A stretch of 64,000 nt of DNA from Enterocloster clostridioformis (GTDB lineage: Bacteria; Bacillota; Clostridia; Lachnospirales; Lachnospiraceae), in contig NZ_JAIWZC010000001.1 in assembly GCF_020297485.1 (NCBI RefSeq), positions 3,410,001 through 3,474,000 on the forward strand. The letters run 5' to 3'. The notes beneath the pieces were generated by a model. The model made no database searches. It saw only the letters and a program-made list of their open reading frames with translations, and had not been told where the DNA came from. A program made the position numbers and the translations under genes. This document shows, piece after piece, positions 8,929-17,221 of the stretch; position 1 is the stretch's first letter; every line of letters starts with the position of its first letter.

Positions 8929-9890
8929 TTAATTTCCTGAACCTGGAATATTTCCTGGTGGCTGCCGAGGAGCTCAATTTTACCCGCGCAGCCAGGAAGC
9001 TCTACATCTCCCAGCAGTCCCTGAGCAACCATATATCCAACCTGGAAAAGGAATTTGACGTGATTCTCTTCAACCGCACCTCCCCTCTGACCCTTACCTA
9101 TGCGGGAAGGGCCTTAAAGACCAGGGCAAGGGAGCTTCTGGATCTGCGGGATGAGACCTACAAGGAAATCTCCGACATAAAGGACTTCTCCACGGGACAG
9201 CTTTCCATCGGCGTATCCCATACGCGCGGCAGGGTCATCCTGCCGGAAATTCTGCCCACCTACCAGTCCCAGTTTCCGGGCATCGAGCTTCACCTGGCGG
9301 AAGGAAATTCCAGCCAGCTGGCCTCAGACCTGCTCCACGGAAGTATTGATCTGATGATTGACCTGCTGCCCTTTACAGCGGAAAATGTGGAGACAGTTCC
9401 CATCTGTAATGAAGAGATCCTCATGGTTGTTCCGGATGACATTCTGGAAAAGGCATATCCAGGCCAGGTGGAGGAAATGAAGGAAAAGCTCCGCGCCACC
9501 TCTGATATCCGGATTCTGGAGCACTGCCCCTTTGTACTGCTAAAAAAGGGGAACCGTGTGCGCACCATAGCGGATGAGATTTTCGAGGATGCCCAGATGA
9601 GCCCCCGGATCGTGCTGGAGACAGAAAACATTGAAACTGTGCTGGCTCTCAGCGGCAAGGGTATGGGAATCACCTTTTATCCCAAGATGTTCATGTCCCC
9701 GGACCCTGCCTCCCGTTCCTACCGCAGCGCGGTTCTGGAGCAGAACCACCTGAACCTCTATTCCCTGAACTACACGCGGGCCCACGGCGTCCTGGGAATC
9801 GGCTACCACAAAGGCCGCTACATGTCCCGGGCTGCCCATGAATTCATACGCATTGCCAAAGAACGGCTGGACTACGCGCCAAAAAAATAA
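8925..9890 (+). CDS. LysR-family transcriptional regulator
   Basis: 321 residues. A winged helix-turn-helix occupies residues 1-60 (NLEYFLVAAEELNFTRAARK, then SLSNHISNLE). A substrate-binding-type effector domain follows from about residue 90. LysR proteins bind DNA as tetramers and switch promoters on binding a small molecule. Its stop is followed by a weak stem (ATACCCTG / CAGGGTAT, 9917-9952) with TTTT. Target unknown; the overlap with the PHP gene suggests a shared role. Confidence 0.9.
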   Translation: MINFLNLEYFLVAAEELNFTRAARKLYISQQSLSNHISNLEKEFDVILFNRTSPLTLTYAGRALKTRARELLDLRDETYKEISDIKDFSTGQLSIGVSHTRGRVILPEILPTYQSQFPGIELHLAEGNSSQLASDLLHGSIDLMIDLLPFTAENVETVPICNEEILMVVPDDILEKAYPGQVEEMKEKLRATSDIRILEHCPFVLLKKGNRVRTIADEIFEDAQMSPRIVLETENIETVLALSGKGMGITFYPKMFMSPDPASRSYRSAVLEQNHLNLYSLNYTRAHGVLGIGYHKGRYMSRAAHEFIRIAKERLDYAPKK

Positions 9891-9961
9891 TGCATCATGC
9901 CTGATATATGTATGATATACCCTGTTTCCTTCATAAGCTGGATGCAGGGTATTTTCAACCC

Positions 9962-10009
9962 TTGACAGGGTATCCATCCTCTGATAAAATATAAACAGTA
10001 ATTATTATT
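9962..10009 (+). promoter_or_regulatory. Promoter and Fur/PerR-type operator of the regulator gene
   Basis: TTGACA (9962), 17 bp, TAAAAT (9985), then AGTAATTATTATT (9997-10009), a half-symmetric 6-1-6 element. The same layout occurs in front of both reverse-rubrerythrin genes, so autoregulation by the PerR-like protein is inferred. Confidence 0.65.
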
Positions 10010-10036
10010 ATTATCTTTATAAGAGAAGGAGATGCG

Positions 10037-10593
10037 ATGAAAGCTCTAAAGTATAGCCGTCAGAGGGAATCCATCAAAGCCTGTCTGATGAATCGTCACG
10101 ACCATCCTACGGCAGACGCCCTATACGCCAGCATCCGTGAAGAATTTCCCAATATCAGTCTGGGAACGGTTTACCGTAACCTGAATCTGCTGGCTGAGAC
10201 CGGCGAGATACGAAAGCTGACCTGCGGGGACGGTGCTGTTCACTTTGATGGAGATACCCGTCAGCATTACCATTTTGTGTGCAGCGAGTGTAATCAGGTT
10301 TACGACATGGAATTAGGCGCCATGGAGGACCTGAATAAGGAAGCCCAGGAACATGCGCCAGGCATCATTGACAGCCACTACTATAACTCGATTTAAATAA
10401 GCTTACAATTTAAGCATTGGTAGTAATCTGATTTCTTGGCTTACGTGTCCGTGCTTTGGGCGCACGTTTCCCTTGGTTTTCAGGATAATAATGTAAACTT
10501 ATTAAAATCGAGTTATACTACGTACTGTTCTACGGACGGTGCAGCAGCTGTTTACAAAAAAAAGTTGATAAAGCTATTGACAAACCAGCCTAA
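10037..10593 (+). pseudogene. Fur/PerR-family repressor interrupted by a MITE
   Basis: The winged helix (TADALYASIREEFPNISLGTV, VYRNLNLL) and a dimerisation domain with one structural-zinc pair (CSEC) are intact. The 136-bp MITE enters after codon 115, and the frame then stops at 10394-10396. Removing the MITE and one copy of CTAC gives a 138-codon protein ending with a YVLFYGRCSSC segment, the second CxxC zinc pair. The truncated 119-aa product lacks this pair and is probably unstable or inactive. In the PerR branch the protein senses peroxide by iron-catalysed oxidation and represses rubrerythrin and catalase genes. The adjacent rubrerythrins support PerR over Fur or Zur. Confidence 0.88.
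10382..10517. mobile_element. 136-bp MITE, copy 1 (in the PerR-like gene)
   Basis: The ends are terminal inverted repeats TATAACTCGATTTaAATAAG and its near complement. The element is flanked by CTAC on both sides (10378-10381 and 10518-10521), a 4-bp target duplication. It encodes no transposase. The sequence is the same as copy 2 at 36110-36245. Confidence 0.92.
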
Positions 10594-10630
10594 ATGATTT
10601 ATATTGATATCAGTAATAATTACTATTATT
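10577..10630 (+). promoter_or_regulatory. Promoter and palindromic operator of reverse rubrerythrin 1
   Basis: TTGACA (10577), 17 bp, TATATT (10600), then the palindrome AGTAAT-A-ATTACT (10612-10624) where transcription should start. It matches a 7-1-7 Fur/PerR box in plan. The -35 lies inside the former 3' end of the PerR-like gene. Confidence 0.7.
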
Positions 10631-10716
10631 GATTATCAGCAACATGTCAGGATGACCGGACATCCATTGTCCGGCTCCTGGTCATCATTATAAAAAGGAA
10701 AAGGAGAATATTGATT

Positions 10717-11262
10717 ATGAAGAAATGGGTATGTACAGTTTGCGGTTATGTTTACGAGGGAGAGAATGCACCTGAGAAATGTCCACAGTGCGGAGTTCCG
10801 GCTTCCAAGTTCAAGGAGCAGGCTTCCGAGGGAATGGCATGGGCATGCGAGCATGAGGTTGGCGTGGCTCAGGGCGCTCCTGAAGATATCATGATGGATT
10901 TAAGAGCTAACTTTGAAGGCGAATGCTCCGAGGTGGGCATGTACCTGGCTATGTCAAGGGTTGCTCACAGAGAAGGCTATCCTGAGATTGGCATGTACTG
11001 GGCCAAGGCTGCTTTTGAGGAAGCAGAGCACGCAGCCAAGTTTGCCGAGCTGTTAGGCGAGGTTGTCACCTCCTCCACCAAGAAGAACCTGGAGATGAGA
11101 GTTGCAGCTGAGAACGGCGCTACCGCAGGCAAGTTCGACCTGGCCAAGAGAGCAAAGGCTCTGAACCTGGACGCAATCCATGACACTGTTCATGAGATGG
11201 CTAAGGATGAGGCCCGTCACGGCAAGGCATTTGAGGGTCTGTTAAACAGATACTTCGGCTAA
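10717..11262 (+). CDS. Reverse rubrerythrin (NADH-dependent peroxide reductase), copy 1
   Basis: 181 residues. The rubredoxin domain comes first (CTVCGY...CPQCG, four iron-ligating Cys). It is followed by a ferritin-like di-iron four-helix domain with [15 protein letters not shown] and [10 protein letters not shown] carrying the Glu/His ligands. The order rubredoxin then di-iron is the reverse of classical rubrerythrin and is typical of clostridial oxygen and peroxide scavenging. The ATG at 10717 follows an AAAAGGAGAA ribosome site. The protein is identical to that of 17222-17767, and the DNA differs in the last codons by only one base. Confidence 0.92.
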   Translation: MKKWVCTVCGYVYEGENAPEKCPQCGVPASKFKEQASEGMAWACEHEVGVAQGAPEDIMMDLRANFEGECSEVGMYLAMSRVAHREGYPEIGMYWAKAAFEEAEHAAKFAELLGEVVTSSTKKNLEMRVAAENGATAGKFDLAKRAKALNLDAIHDTVHEMAKDEARHGKAFEGLLNRYFG

Positions 11263-11300
11263 TAAACAGCCGCTGTCCGGCTTATGACTTTTACAGAATC

Positions 11301-11334
11301 AGGAGAAGATCGCGATCTTCTCCTTTTTATTTTC
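11301..11334 (+). terminator. Terminator after reverse rubrerythrin 1
   Basis: Perfect palindrome GGAGAAGATCGCGATCTTCTCC followed by TTTTTATTTT. Confidence 0.92.
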
Positions 11335-11377
11335 TACTGCATGCGGCAATTGTCATAGAATCTTCATAATTAAAGCC

Positions 11378-11406
11378 TTGAACCCATTATCCATCTGTGC
11401 TAGACT
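11378..11406 (+). promoter_or_regulatory. Promoter of the Dlt-like operon
   Basis: TTGAAC, 17 bp, TAGACT, about 48 bp before the first start codon. No Fur-like palindrome is present, so this operon is probably not in the same regulon as the flanking rubrerythrins. Confidence 0.6.
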
Positions 11407-11453
11407 AAGCACGAAAATGCTTGAAAAAATACCTGCTGTGGGAGGTCCTATTA

Positions 11454-12971
11454 TTGATACAGAATGTCCTTTGTTTTCTTGAAGAATCCGCAGAAGCCTA
11501 TCCCCATAAAACGGCTTTTGCCGATGAACATACAAGCCTTACCTACCGCCGGCTGTCAGACCTGTCCATGAGAATCGGCAGTGTTTTGGGACAGAAAACA
11601 GGCCCGCGCCGCCCTGTTCCCGTGCTGGCAGAGAAGAATGTATTTACCCTGACCGCCTTTATGGGCATTGTCCGGGCGGGCTGTTTTTATGTCTTCCTGG
11701 ACGCAGGCCAGCCGGCCGAACGTCTGAACCGGATTCTGGACACCCTGCAGGCGGACCTTATGATTGCAGATAAGGAAAGCCTTAGTCTGGCCGGCCCTGT
11801 CTCCTTTTCAGGGGAGATACTCCCCCTGGAGGACTTAATGTCTCTTCCGGATGACGCCCTGAATCCCGGTCTCCTTGCATCCATCCGCAGACAGTCCACA
11901 GATACGGATCCTCTGTACGGTATCTTTACCTCCGGCTCCACCGGCGTACCCAAGGGTGTGGTGGCAAGCCACCGCTCCGTCATTGATTTTATCGGGCATT
12001 TTACGGACCTGTTCCATATAACACAGGATGATATCATCGGCAACCAGGCGCCCTTTGACTTTGACGTATCCGTAAAGGACATCTACTCTGCCCTTAAAAC
12101 AGGAGCCACACTGGAGGTCATTCCAAAGAAACTGTTTTCCATCCCCACCGGCCTTCTGGACTACCTGTGTGACAGGAAAATCACCACGGCCATATGGGCT
12201 GTTTCCGCCCTGTGCATCATCACCACCCTGAAAGGCTTTACCTACCGCGTGCCCTCTCATCTGAATAAGATTCTCTTCAGCGGGGAGGTCATGCCGGTAA
12301 AGCATCTGAACACCTGGCGCAGCTGCCTGCCAAAGGCCCTGTTTGTAAATCTGTACGGCCCCACGGAGATTACCTGCAACTGCACCTACTATGTGGTGGA
12401 CCGGGAATTTGAACCCGGAACGCCCATTCCCATCGGGAGGCCATTTCCCAACGAAACAGTATTTCTTCTGGATGAAAATAACAGGCTGATTACAGAGCCC
12501 GGGCAAAACGGCGAACTCTGTGTGGCGGGAACCGCGCTGGCTCTGGGCTACTACAGGGATCCGCGGCGCACTGCCATGGCCTTTGTCCAGAACCCCCTCA
12601 ATTCCTGCTATCCTGAGACCATATACAGGACCGGCGACCTGGCCTGCTACGGCAGGGACGGGCTTCTGTATTTCAACGGCCGTAAGGATTTTCAAATCAA
12701 GCACATGGGACACCGGATCGAGCTTGGCGAGATTGAGGCGGCCCTGGAAACCGTGGAGGGCGTGGACAGGGCGGTATGCCTGTTCCTGGAAGAAAAAAAT
12801 AAAATCGCGGCCTTCTATGAGGGTACCGCAGTCAAAAGGGACATTGCCATTGGCCTGGAATCTCTTCTGCCGCACTACATGTTTCCCAATTTATACAGAA
12901 ACCTGACGGAACTTCCCCGTACCGGGAACGGCAAAGTGGACCGGCAGGCGCTCAGGAGGCTCTATGGATAA
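11454..12971 (+). CDS. DltA-like amino-acid adenylation enzyme
   Basis: 505 residues. Adenylation core motifs run in order: FTSGSTGVPKG (A3, about residue 158), NLYGPTE (A5, about 299), YRTGDL (A7, about 390), FNGRKDFQIKHMGHRIELGEIE-type A8, and NGKVDRQAL (A10, about 490). Stand-alone enzymes of this type activate an amino acid with ATP and load it on a carrier protein, as DltA does with D-alanine. A TTG at 11454, 7 bp after GGGAGGT, is the likeliest start. It overlaps the next gene by 8 bp. The substrate is uncertain, since the neighbouring decarboxylase is not part of a classical dlt operon. Confidence 0.82.
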   Translation: MIQNVLCFLEESAEAYPHKTAFADEHTSLTYRRLSDLSMRIGSVLGQKTGPRRPVPVLAEKNVFTLTAFMGIVRAGCFYVFLDAGQPAERLNRILDTLQADLMIADKESLSLAGPVSFSGEILPLEDLMSLPDDALNPGLLASIRRQSTDTDPLYGIFTSGSTGVPKGVVASHRSVIDFIGHFTDLFHITQDDIIGNQAPFDFDVSVKDIYSALKTGATLEVIPKKLFSIPTGLLDYLCDRKITTAIWAVSALCIITTLKGFTYRVPSHLNKILFSGEVMPVKHLNTWRSCLPKALFVNLYGPTEITCNCTYYVVDREFEPGTPIPIGRPFPNETVFLLDENNRLITEPGQNGELCVAGTALALGYYRDPRRTAMAFVQNPLNSCYPETIYRTGDLACYGRDGLLYFNGRKDFQIKHMGHRIELGEIEAALETVEGVDRAVCLFLEEKNKIAAFYEGTAVKRDIAIGLESLLPHYMFPNLYRNLTELPRTGNGKVDRQALRRLYG

Positions 12972-14217
12972 CAATATATTGCAGGAAGCTGCCCGGACAT
13001 ACAATACGCCGTGTTATATATTTGATTTAGACGCGTTTATCTCGCGCATCCGGCGCATGGAACAGCTCCTCGGAAAACAGGTGAACATCTATTACGCCAT
13101 GAAGGCCAACCCATTCCTGACAGCTGCCGCTGCCCGGGCTGCCGGCGGCCTGGAGGTCTGTTCCCCAGGAGAGTATGATATCTGCCGCCGCGCCCGTGTG
13201 CCGGCCCAAAAAATAGTCCTCTCCGGGGTCAATAAGGAGGAAGCCCACATCCGTTGGGTCATGGCGGAGCAGGGAGCCGGCACTTACACCGCTGAATCCT
13301 TAAATCAGCTCAGTCTTTTGGAAACCTGTGCCGCAGCAGCAGGCCGTACCGGGGTCAGGGTGCTGGTCCGCCTGACCAGCGGCAACCAGTTTGGCATGGA
13401 CGAGGAGGATATCCTTGCCTCAATCCGTAACCGGGGCTGCTATCCCCATCTGGACCTGGCAGGCCTCCAGTACTATTCCGGAACCCAGAAAAGGGGAATG
13501 GAAAAGATAAAAAAAGAGCTGGAAAAACTGGATTCATTTCTGGTTTTTGTCAGGGAACATATGAATTTTGAGTTCCGGGAGCTGGAATATGGCCCCGGTT
13601 TCCAGATACCTTATTTTGAAGGACAGGAGCAGACGGACGAAGAAACTCTTTTGCAAGAATTCAAAAAAATTCTTGATTCCCTGAATTTCAAAGGTATCAT
13701 TTTTCTCGAGGCAGGCCGTTTCCTGGCCGCTCCCTGCGGCAGCTATCTGACCCGTGTGGCGGACGCAAAACGCTGCCAGGGACAGAATTACTGCATTGTG
13801 GACGGCGGCATTAACCACGTAAACTACTATGGCCAGACCATGGCCATGAAGGTGCCAGCTTACCGGTATCTGCCTCAGGACAATCCGGCCCGGCCCCCCG
13901 CGTCCCAAACCTCCGGCGATCGGTGGACCGTGTGCGGCTCTCTCTGCACATCGGGAGACATACTTGTAAAAAATCTTCCCCTGGAGGGCCTGATGACAGG
14001 GGATTTGCTGGTATTTGACCGCATTGGCGCTTATTCCGTTACCGAAGGCATTTATCTTTTTCTGAGCCGTCAGCTTCCCGTAGTCCTCACCTACACACTG
14101 AAACAGGGGCTTTCCCTGGTGCGGGACGCCTTCCCCACGGATATACTCAACGACGGCTTTGCCATGGAACTATATCAAGCACAAATCGGTTTTCAGGGAT
14201 GCGGTGACAACACATAA
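12964..14217 (+). CDS. PLP-dependent decarboxylase, fold-type III (DAP/ornithine decarboxylase family)
   Basis: 417 residues. An alanine-racemase-like barrel holds the PLP lysine in YYAMKANP (Lys47). A glycine-rich phosphate loop (GPGF, about residue 200) and an EAGR motif follow. The C-terminal beta domain has CGSLCTSGD, the position of the catalytic Cys of diaminopimelate and ornithine decarboxylases. The enzyme decarboxylates a basic or dicarboxylic amino acid. In this operon it probably supplies the compound activated by the preceding ligase; lysine from diaminopimelate is one option, because a carboxyl group must remain to be adenylated. This is inference. Confidence 0.8.
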   Translation: MDNNILQEAARTYNTPCYIFDLDAFISRIRRMEQLLGKQVNIYYAMKANPFLTAAAARAAGGLEVCSPGEYDICRRARVPAQKIVLSGVNKEEAHIRWVMAEQGAGTYTAESLNQLSLLETCAAAAGRTGVRVLVRLTSGNQFGMDEEDILASIRNRGCYPHLDLAGLQYYSGTQKRGMEKIKKELEKLDSFLVFVREHMNFEFRELEYGPGFQIPYFEGQEQTDEETLLQEFKKILDSLNFKGIIFLEAGRFLAAPCGSYLTRVADAKRCQGQNYCIVDGGINHVNYYGQTMAMKVPAYRYLPQDNPARPPASQTSGDRWTVCGSLCTSGDILVKNLPLEGLMTGDLLVFDRIGAYSVTEGIYLFLSRQLPVVLTYTLKQGLSLVRDAFPTDILNDGFAMELYQAQIGFQGCGDNT

Positions 14218-14240
14218 ACACATAAAAGGAGAACAATAAA

Positions 14241-14468
14241 ATGGATGAATTATTAGAACTGTTAGAAGACATAAAACCGACGGTGGATTTCAGGACATGC
14301 ACGGGCCTGATTGACGACGGGTATCTGGATTCCTTTGATATCCTGTCCATTGTCAGCGAGCTGAACGATGCATTTGGAATCGAGATATCTCCGGTGGACA
14401 TTATTCCGGAGAATTTCAACTCTGCCCAGGCCCTCTGGGACATGGTAGAGCGCCTTAAGGACAATTAG
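14241..14468 (+). CDS. Acyl/aminoacyl carrier protein (DltC-like)
   Basis: 75 acidic residues. Ser31 in YLDSFDIL is the phosphopantetheine attachment site. Size and motif match DltC and peptidyl carrier proteins. It should carry the thioester made by the adenylation enzyme to the MBOAT at the membrane. It sits 23 bp after the decarboxylase gene and 11 bp before the MBOAT gene. Confidence 0.85.
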   Translation: MDELLELLEDIKPTVDFRTCTGLIDDGYLDSFDILSIVSELNDAFGIEISPVDIIPENFNSAQALWDMVERLKDN

Positions 14469-14479
14469 AGGGGTATGTC

Positions 14480-16063
14480 ATGTCTTTTCTTTCAATGAAG
14501 TTCCTGCTGTTTCTGGCCGCGGCAGTGGCAGGATATTATGTGATACCAAGACAGCTCCAATGGGTATGGCTGCTCATATTCAGCTATATATTCTATCTGG
14601 CCTCCGGCCCGGCGGCGGCAGTGTTCATCCTGACCACTACCGTCACTACCTTTCTGGGTGGACTGTGTCTGGAGCACACGGACCGCGCTCTAAAGCGCGC
14701 CCTGCGCCCCGACGATCCTCTCCACCCCCTTTCCACGGACGAAAAAAAAGCCTTAAAGGAGCGCTTCAAACAACGCAAGAAATGGATTGCCGCTCTGGTC
14801 CTCCTCATAAACTTCGGTATCCTGGCAGCATTAAAATACCGCAATTTTGCTGCGGATAACATGAACCTTCTCTTCGGCACCCATTTTTCCCCGGCAAAGC
14901 TTCTGCTGCCGCTGGGAATATCCTTTTATACCTTCCAGTCCATGGGGTATCTCATCGACGTGTACAGAGGCAAATACGCTCCGGACCGGAATCCTTTCCG
15001 TTTTGCCCTCTTTGTCTCCTTCTTTCCCCAGATTCTGCAGGGGCCCATTGGACGGTACGACCGTCTGGCATCACAGCTATACGGGCAGAAACGCTTCAGC
15101 CTCACCCGGATAGAGAGGGGACTTCAGCTCATGCTCTGGGGCTATTTCAAGAAAATCGTCATAGCGGACAGGGCCGCTGTGGTTGTCAGTGAAGTATTCG
15201 GCAATTACCAGTCCTATCACGGCATCCTGGTGATAGCCGGCGTACTGTGCTATTCCCTTCAGCTCTACGGCGATTTCTCTGGCGGCATGGATGTAGTCAT
15301 GGGCGCCGCGGAGTGCTTTGGCATATCCCTGGACGCCAATTTTAAGCGCCCTTATTTTGCACGGTCCATATCAGACTTCTGGCACCGCTGGCATATCACA
15401 CTGGGCACCTGGATGAAGGACTATGTGTTCTATCCCTTTTCTCTTTCAAAGGGCATGAACAAATTAGGAAAATACTGCAAAAAACATTTTGGAAAGCATG
15501 TAAGCCGGGTACTGCCTGTGTGTATCGCCAATCTGCTGGTATTCTTTCTGGTAGGCGTCTGGCACGGGCCTGCCTGGAAATTCATTGTCTACGGACTCTA
15601 TAACGGAATCATCATTGCGGCCGGCAATCTATTGGCCCCCATTTACACACAAATGGCCCGGAAACTGCATATACCGGCTGAATCCAGCCCCTGGACCGCG
15701 GTCCGGATTTTAAGGACCTTCCTTCTTGTAAATATCAGCTGGTATTTTGACATGGCAGAAAGTTTGGGAGCCGCATTGGCCATGATGAAGAATACCGTTG
15801 CCGGCTTTACCCTGTCCGCCCTAACGGACGGCAGCCTTCTGAGGCTGGGTCTGGATCTCAAGGACTGTGGGGCCCTGGCCCTTTCCTGCGTGGTCCTGTT
15901 CACAGTCAGCCTTCTCCAGGAAAACCATGTCAGCATGCGGGATGCCCTGGCTGCAAAGCCCCTGGCCGCCAGATGGTGCGTCTATCTGATGCTGCTCTTT
16001 TCCATACCGCTACTGGGCCAGATTACCATGACAGGAGGAGGTTTTATATATGCGCAATTCTGA
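14480..16063 (+). CDS. MBOAT-family membrane O-acyltransferase (DltB/AlgI-like)
   Basis: 527 residues, about ten to twelve hydrophobic segments. MBOAT landmarks are PQILQGPIGRY (about residue 190), SISDFWHRWHITLGTW (about 300) and GVWHGPAWKF with the invariant His near residue 363. DltB uses this His in a pore to pass D-alanine from DltC to the outer face, and AlgI acetylates alginate. Here it probably transfers the carrier-bound group across the membrane. It overlaps the next gene by 14 bp. Confidence 0.88.
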   Translation: MSFLSMKFLLFLAAAVAGYYVIPRQLQWVWLLIFSYIFYLASGPAAAVFILTTTVTTFLGGLCLEHTDRALKRALRPDDPLHPLSTDEKKALKERFKQRKKWIAALVLLINFGILAALKYRNFAADNMNLLFGTHFSPAKLLLPLGISFYTFQSMGYLIDVYRGKYAPDRNPFRFALFVSFFPQILQGPIGRYDRLASQLYGQKRFSLTRIERGLQLMLWGYFKKIVIADRAAVVVSEVFGNYQSYHGILVIAGVLCYSLQLYGDFSGGMDVVMGAAECFGISLDANFKRPYFARSISDFWHRWHITLGTWMKDYVFYPFSLSKGMNKLGKYCKKHFGKHVSRVLPVCIANLLVFFLVGVWHGPAWKFIVYGLYNGIIIAAGNLLAPIYTQMARKLHIPAESSPWTAVRILRTFLLVNISWYFDMAESLGAALAMMKNTVAGFTLSALTDGSLLRLGLDLKDCGALALSCVVLFTVSLLQENHVSMRDALAAKPLAARWCVYLMLLFSIPLLGQITMTGGGFIYAQF

Positions 16064-17102
16064 CCAAATGACGGACCGGTTTCACAAACAGTTCCCAGGG
16101 TGGCTGAGAGCCATCCTGTTTCTGGCTCTGTGCGTATGCATCACGGCAGCCCTCAACTATGGTTTTATACCCCCAAGCTCTGTGAGAATCAACCTTCATA
16201 ACCTTAGAAACGGCGAAACATACGACACGATTTTCATTGGCACCTCCCATGGGCAGTATGGCATTGATCCCTTCTGTGTGGATGCTGCCTCCGGCGGCAG
16301 CTCCGTCAGTCTCTGCATGGCGGACGCCTACCCTGACGATATGTACCACATGCTGCGGCTGGCCTGTGAAACCCAGTCGCCTTCCCGCGTTGTATACGAG
16401 CTGGACCCCTCATACTGGATGAATGAACAGCGAAGCGGTTCCACCCAGATTTTCTTCTATCAGGAGTTCCCTGCCTCCAGGTCAAAGGCTTCCTACTTCC
16501 TGGACAAAATCATAAATCTGGATTTCCGTTCTGCACTGGCCCCATGGAGCTACTACCGCAACCTCATAGGCCAGGTACCGGACCATATACGCCGCAGGCA
16601 AAGCCCTTCCTATAAAAACTACGACCCGTCCGCCCTGGAAATCCCCGGGGGCCATTACGCGGGCCGCGGCTTCATCTACCGGGACCGTGTGGAGGGCGAG
16701 GATAAAGGCACCTTCAACAACATTCCCTGGGATGAGAGCCAGGTAAAGCCCAAGGCAGAGCTTTACTTTAACCGCATAGCAGAGTTCTGCCGGAAAAACG
16801 GCATTGAACTTACTGTCATCACCACCCCTGTCCCACAGAAAACCCTGGATGCGTTTGCCGGTTCCTATGGGCAGTCCCACCAGTATTTCAAAAACCTCTT
16901 AGAAGGCTGGGGCCTGGAATATTATAACTTCAATTATATGAAGCCTGAACTTATGGATCGCGGTATGGAGGGGTACTGGGACTACGACGGCCACATGGAC
17001 GGCATCAAAGCGCAGGAATTCAGCACCCTGTTAGGCCGCTTACTGGGCAGCCTGGACCAGGGTAATTTAAAATACAATGAATTTTTCTCAAATACCTATT
17101 GA
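16050..17102 (+). CDS. DltD/SGNH-like extracytoplasmic protein
   Basis: 350 residues with one N-terminal membrane anchor (about residues 19-38), the rest outside the cell. It has an SGNH-hydrolase-like pattern: GTSHGQYG near residue 64 (candidate nucleophile Ser) and DYDGHMDG near residue 311 (candidate Asp-His pair), as in DltD and AlgX-type partners of MBOAT proteins. The likely job is the final transfer of the activated group to a surface polymer. The acceptor is unknown. Its stop lies 2 bp from the TTGACA of the next promoter. Confidence 0.7.
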   Translation: MRNSDQMTDRFHKQFPGWLRAILFLALCVCITAALNYGFIPPSSVRINLHNLRNGETYDTIFIGTSHGQYGIDPFCVDAASGGSSVSLCMADAYPDDMYHMLRLACETQSPSRVVYELDPSYWMNEQRSGSTQIFFYQEFPASRSKASYFLDKIINLDFRSALAPWSYYRNLIGQVPDHIRRRQSPSYKNYDPSALEIPGGHYAGRGFIYRDRVEGEDKGTFNNIPWDESQVKPKAELYFNRIAEFCRKNGIELTVITTPVPQKTLDAFAGSYGQSHQYFKNLLEGWGLEYYNFNYMKPELMDRGMEGYWDYDGHMDGIKAQEFSTLLGRLLGSLDQGNLKYNEFFSNTY

Positions 17103-17152
17103 CAAATTCCTTTAAGTAGTTTATATTAATATCAGTAACAATTACTATTATT
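17099..17152 (+). promoter_or_regulatory. Promoter and operator of reverse rubrerythrin 2
   Basis: TTGACA (17099), 17 bp, TATATT (17122), then AGTAAC-A-ATTACT (17134-17146). The arrangement matches that at 10577-10630, with only partly conserved surrounding bases. Confidence 0.7.
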
Positions 17153-17221
17153 AATTTAGCAAATAAATGAATCCCTGGTGATTCACATTAAGCTCTATAA
17201 AGGAAAAGGAGAATATTGATT

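Noticed and set aside
10382..10517. MITE read as a riboswitch or leader in front of rubrerythrin
   Set aside because: The same 136 bp with inverted ends and target duplications sits inside rhs, so it is an insertion.
11454..17102. Nonribosomal-peptide or siderophore cluster
   Set aside because: Only one stand-alone adenylation enzyme and carrier, with no condensation or thioesterase domain; the MBOAT and DltD-like pair points to surface modification.
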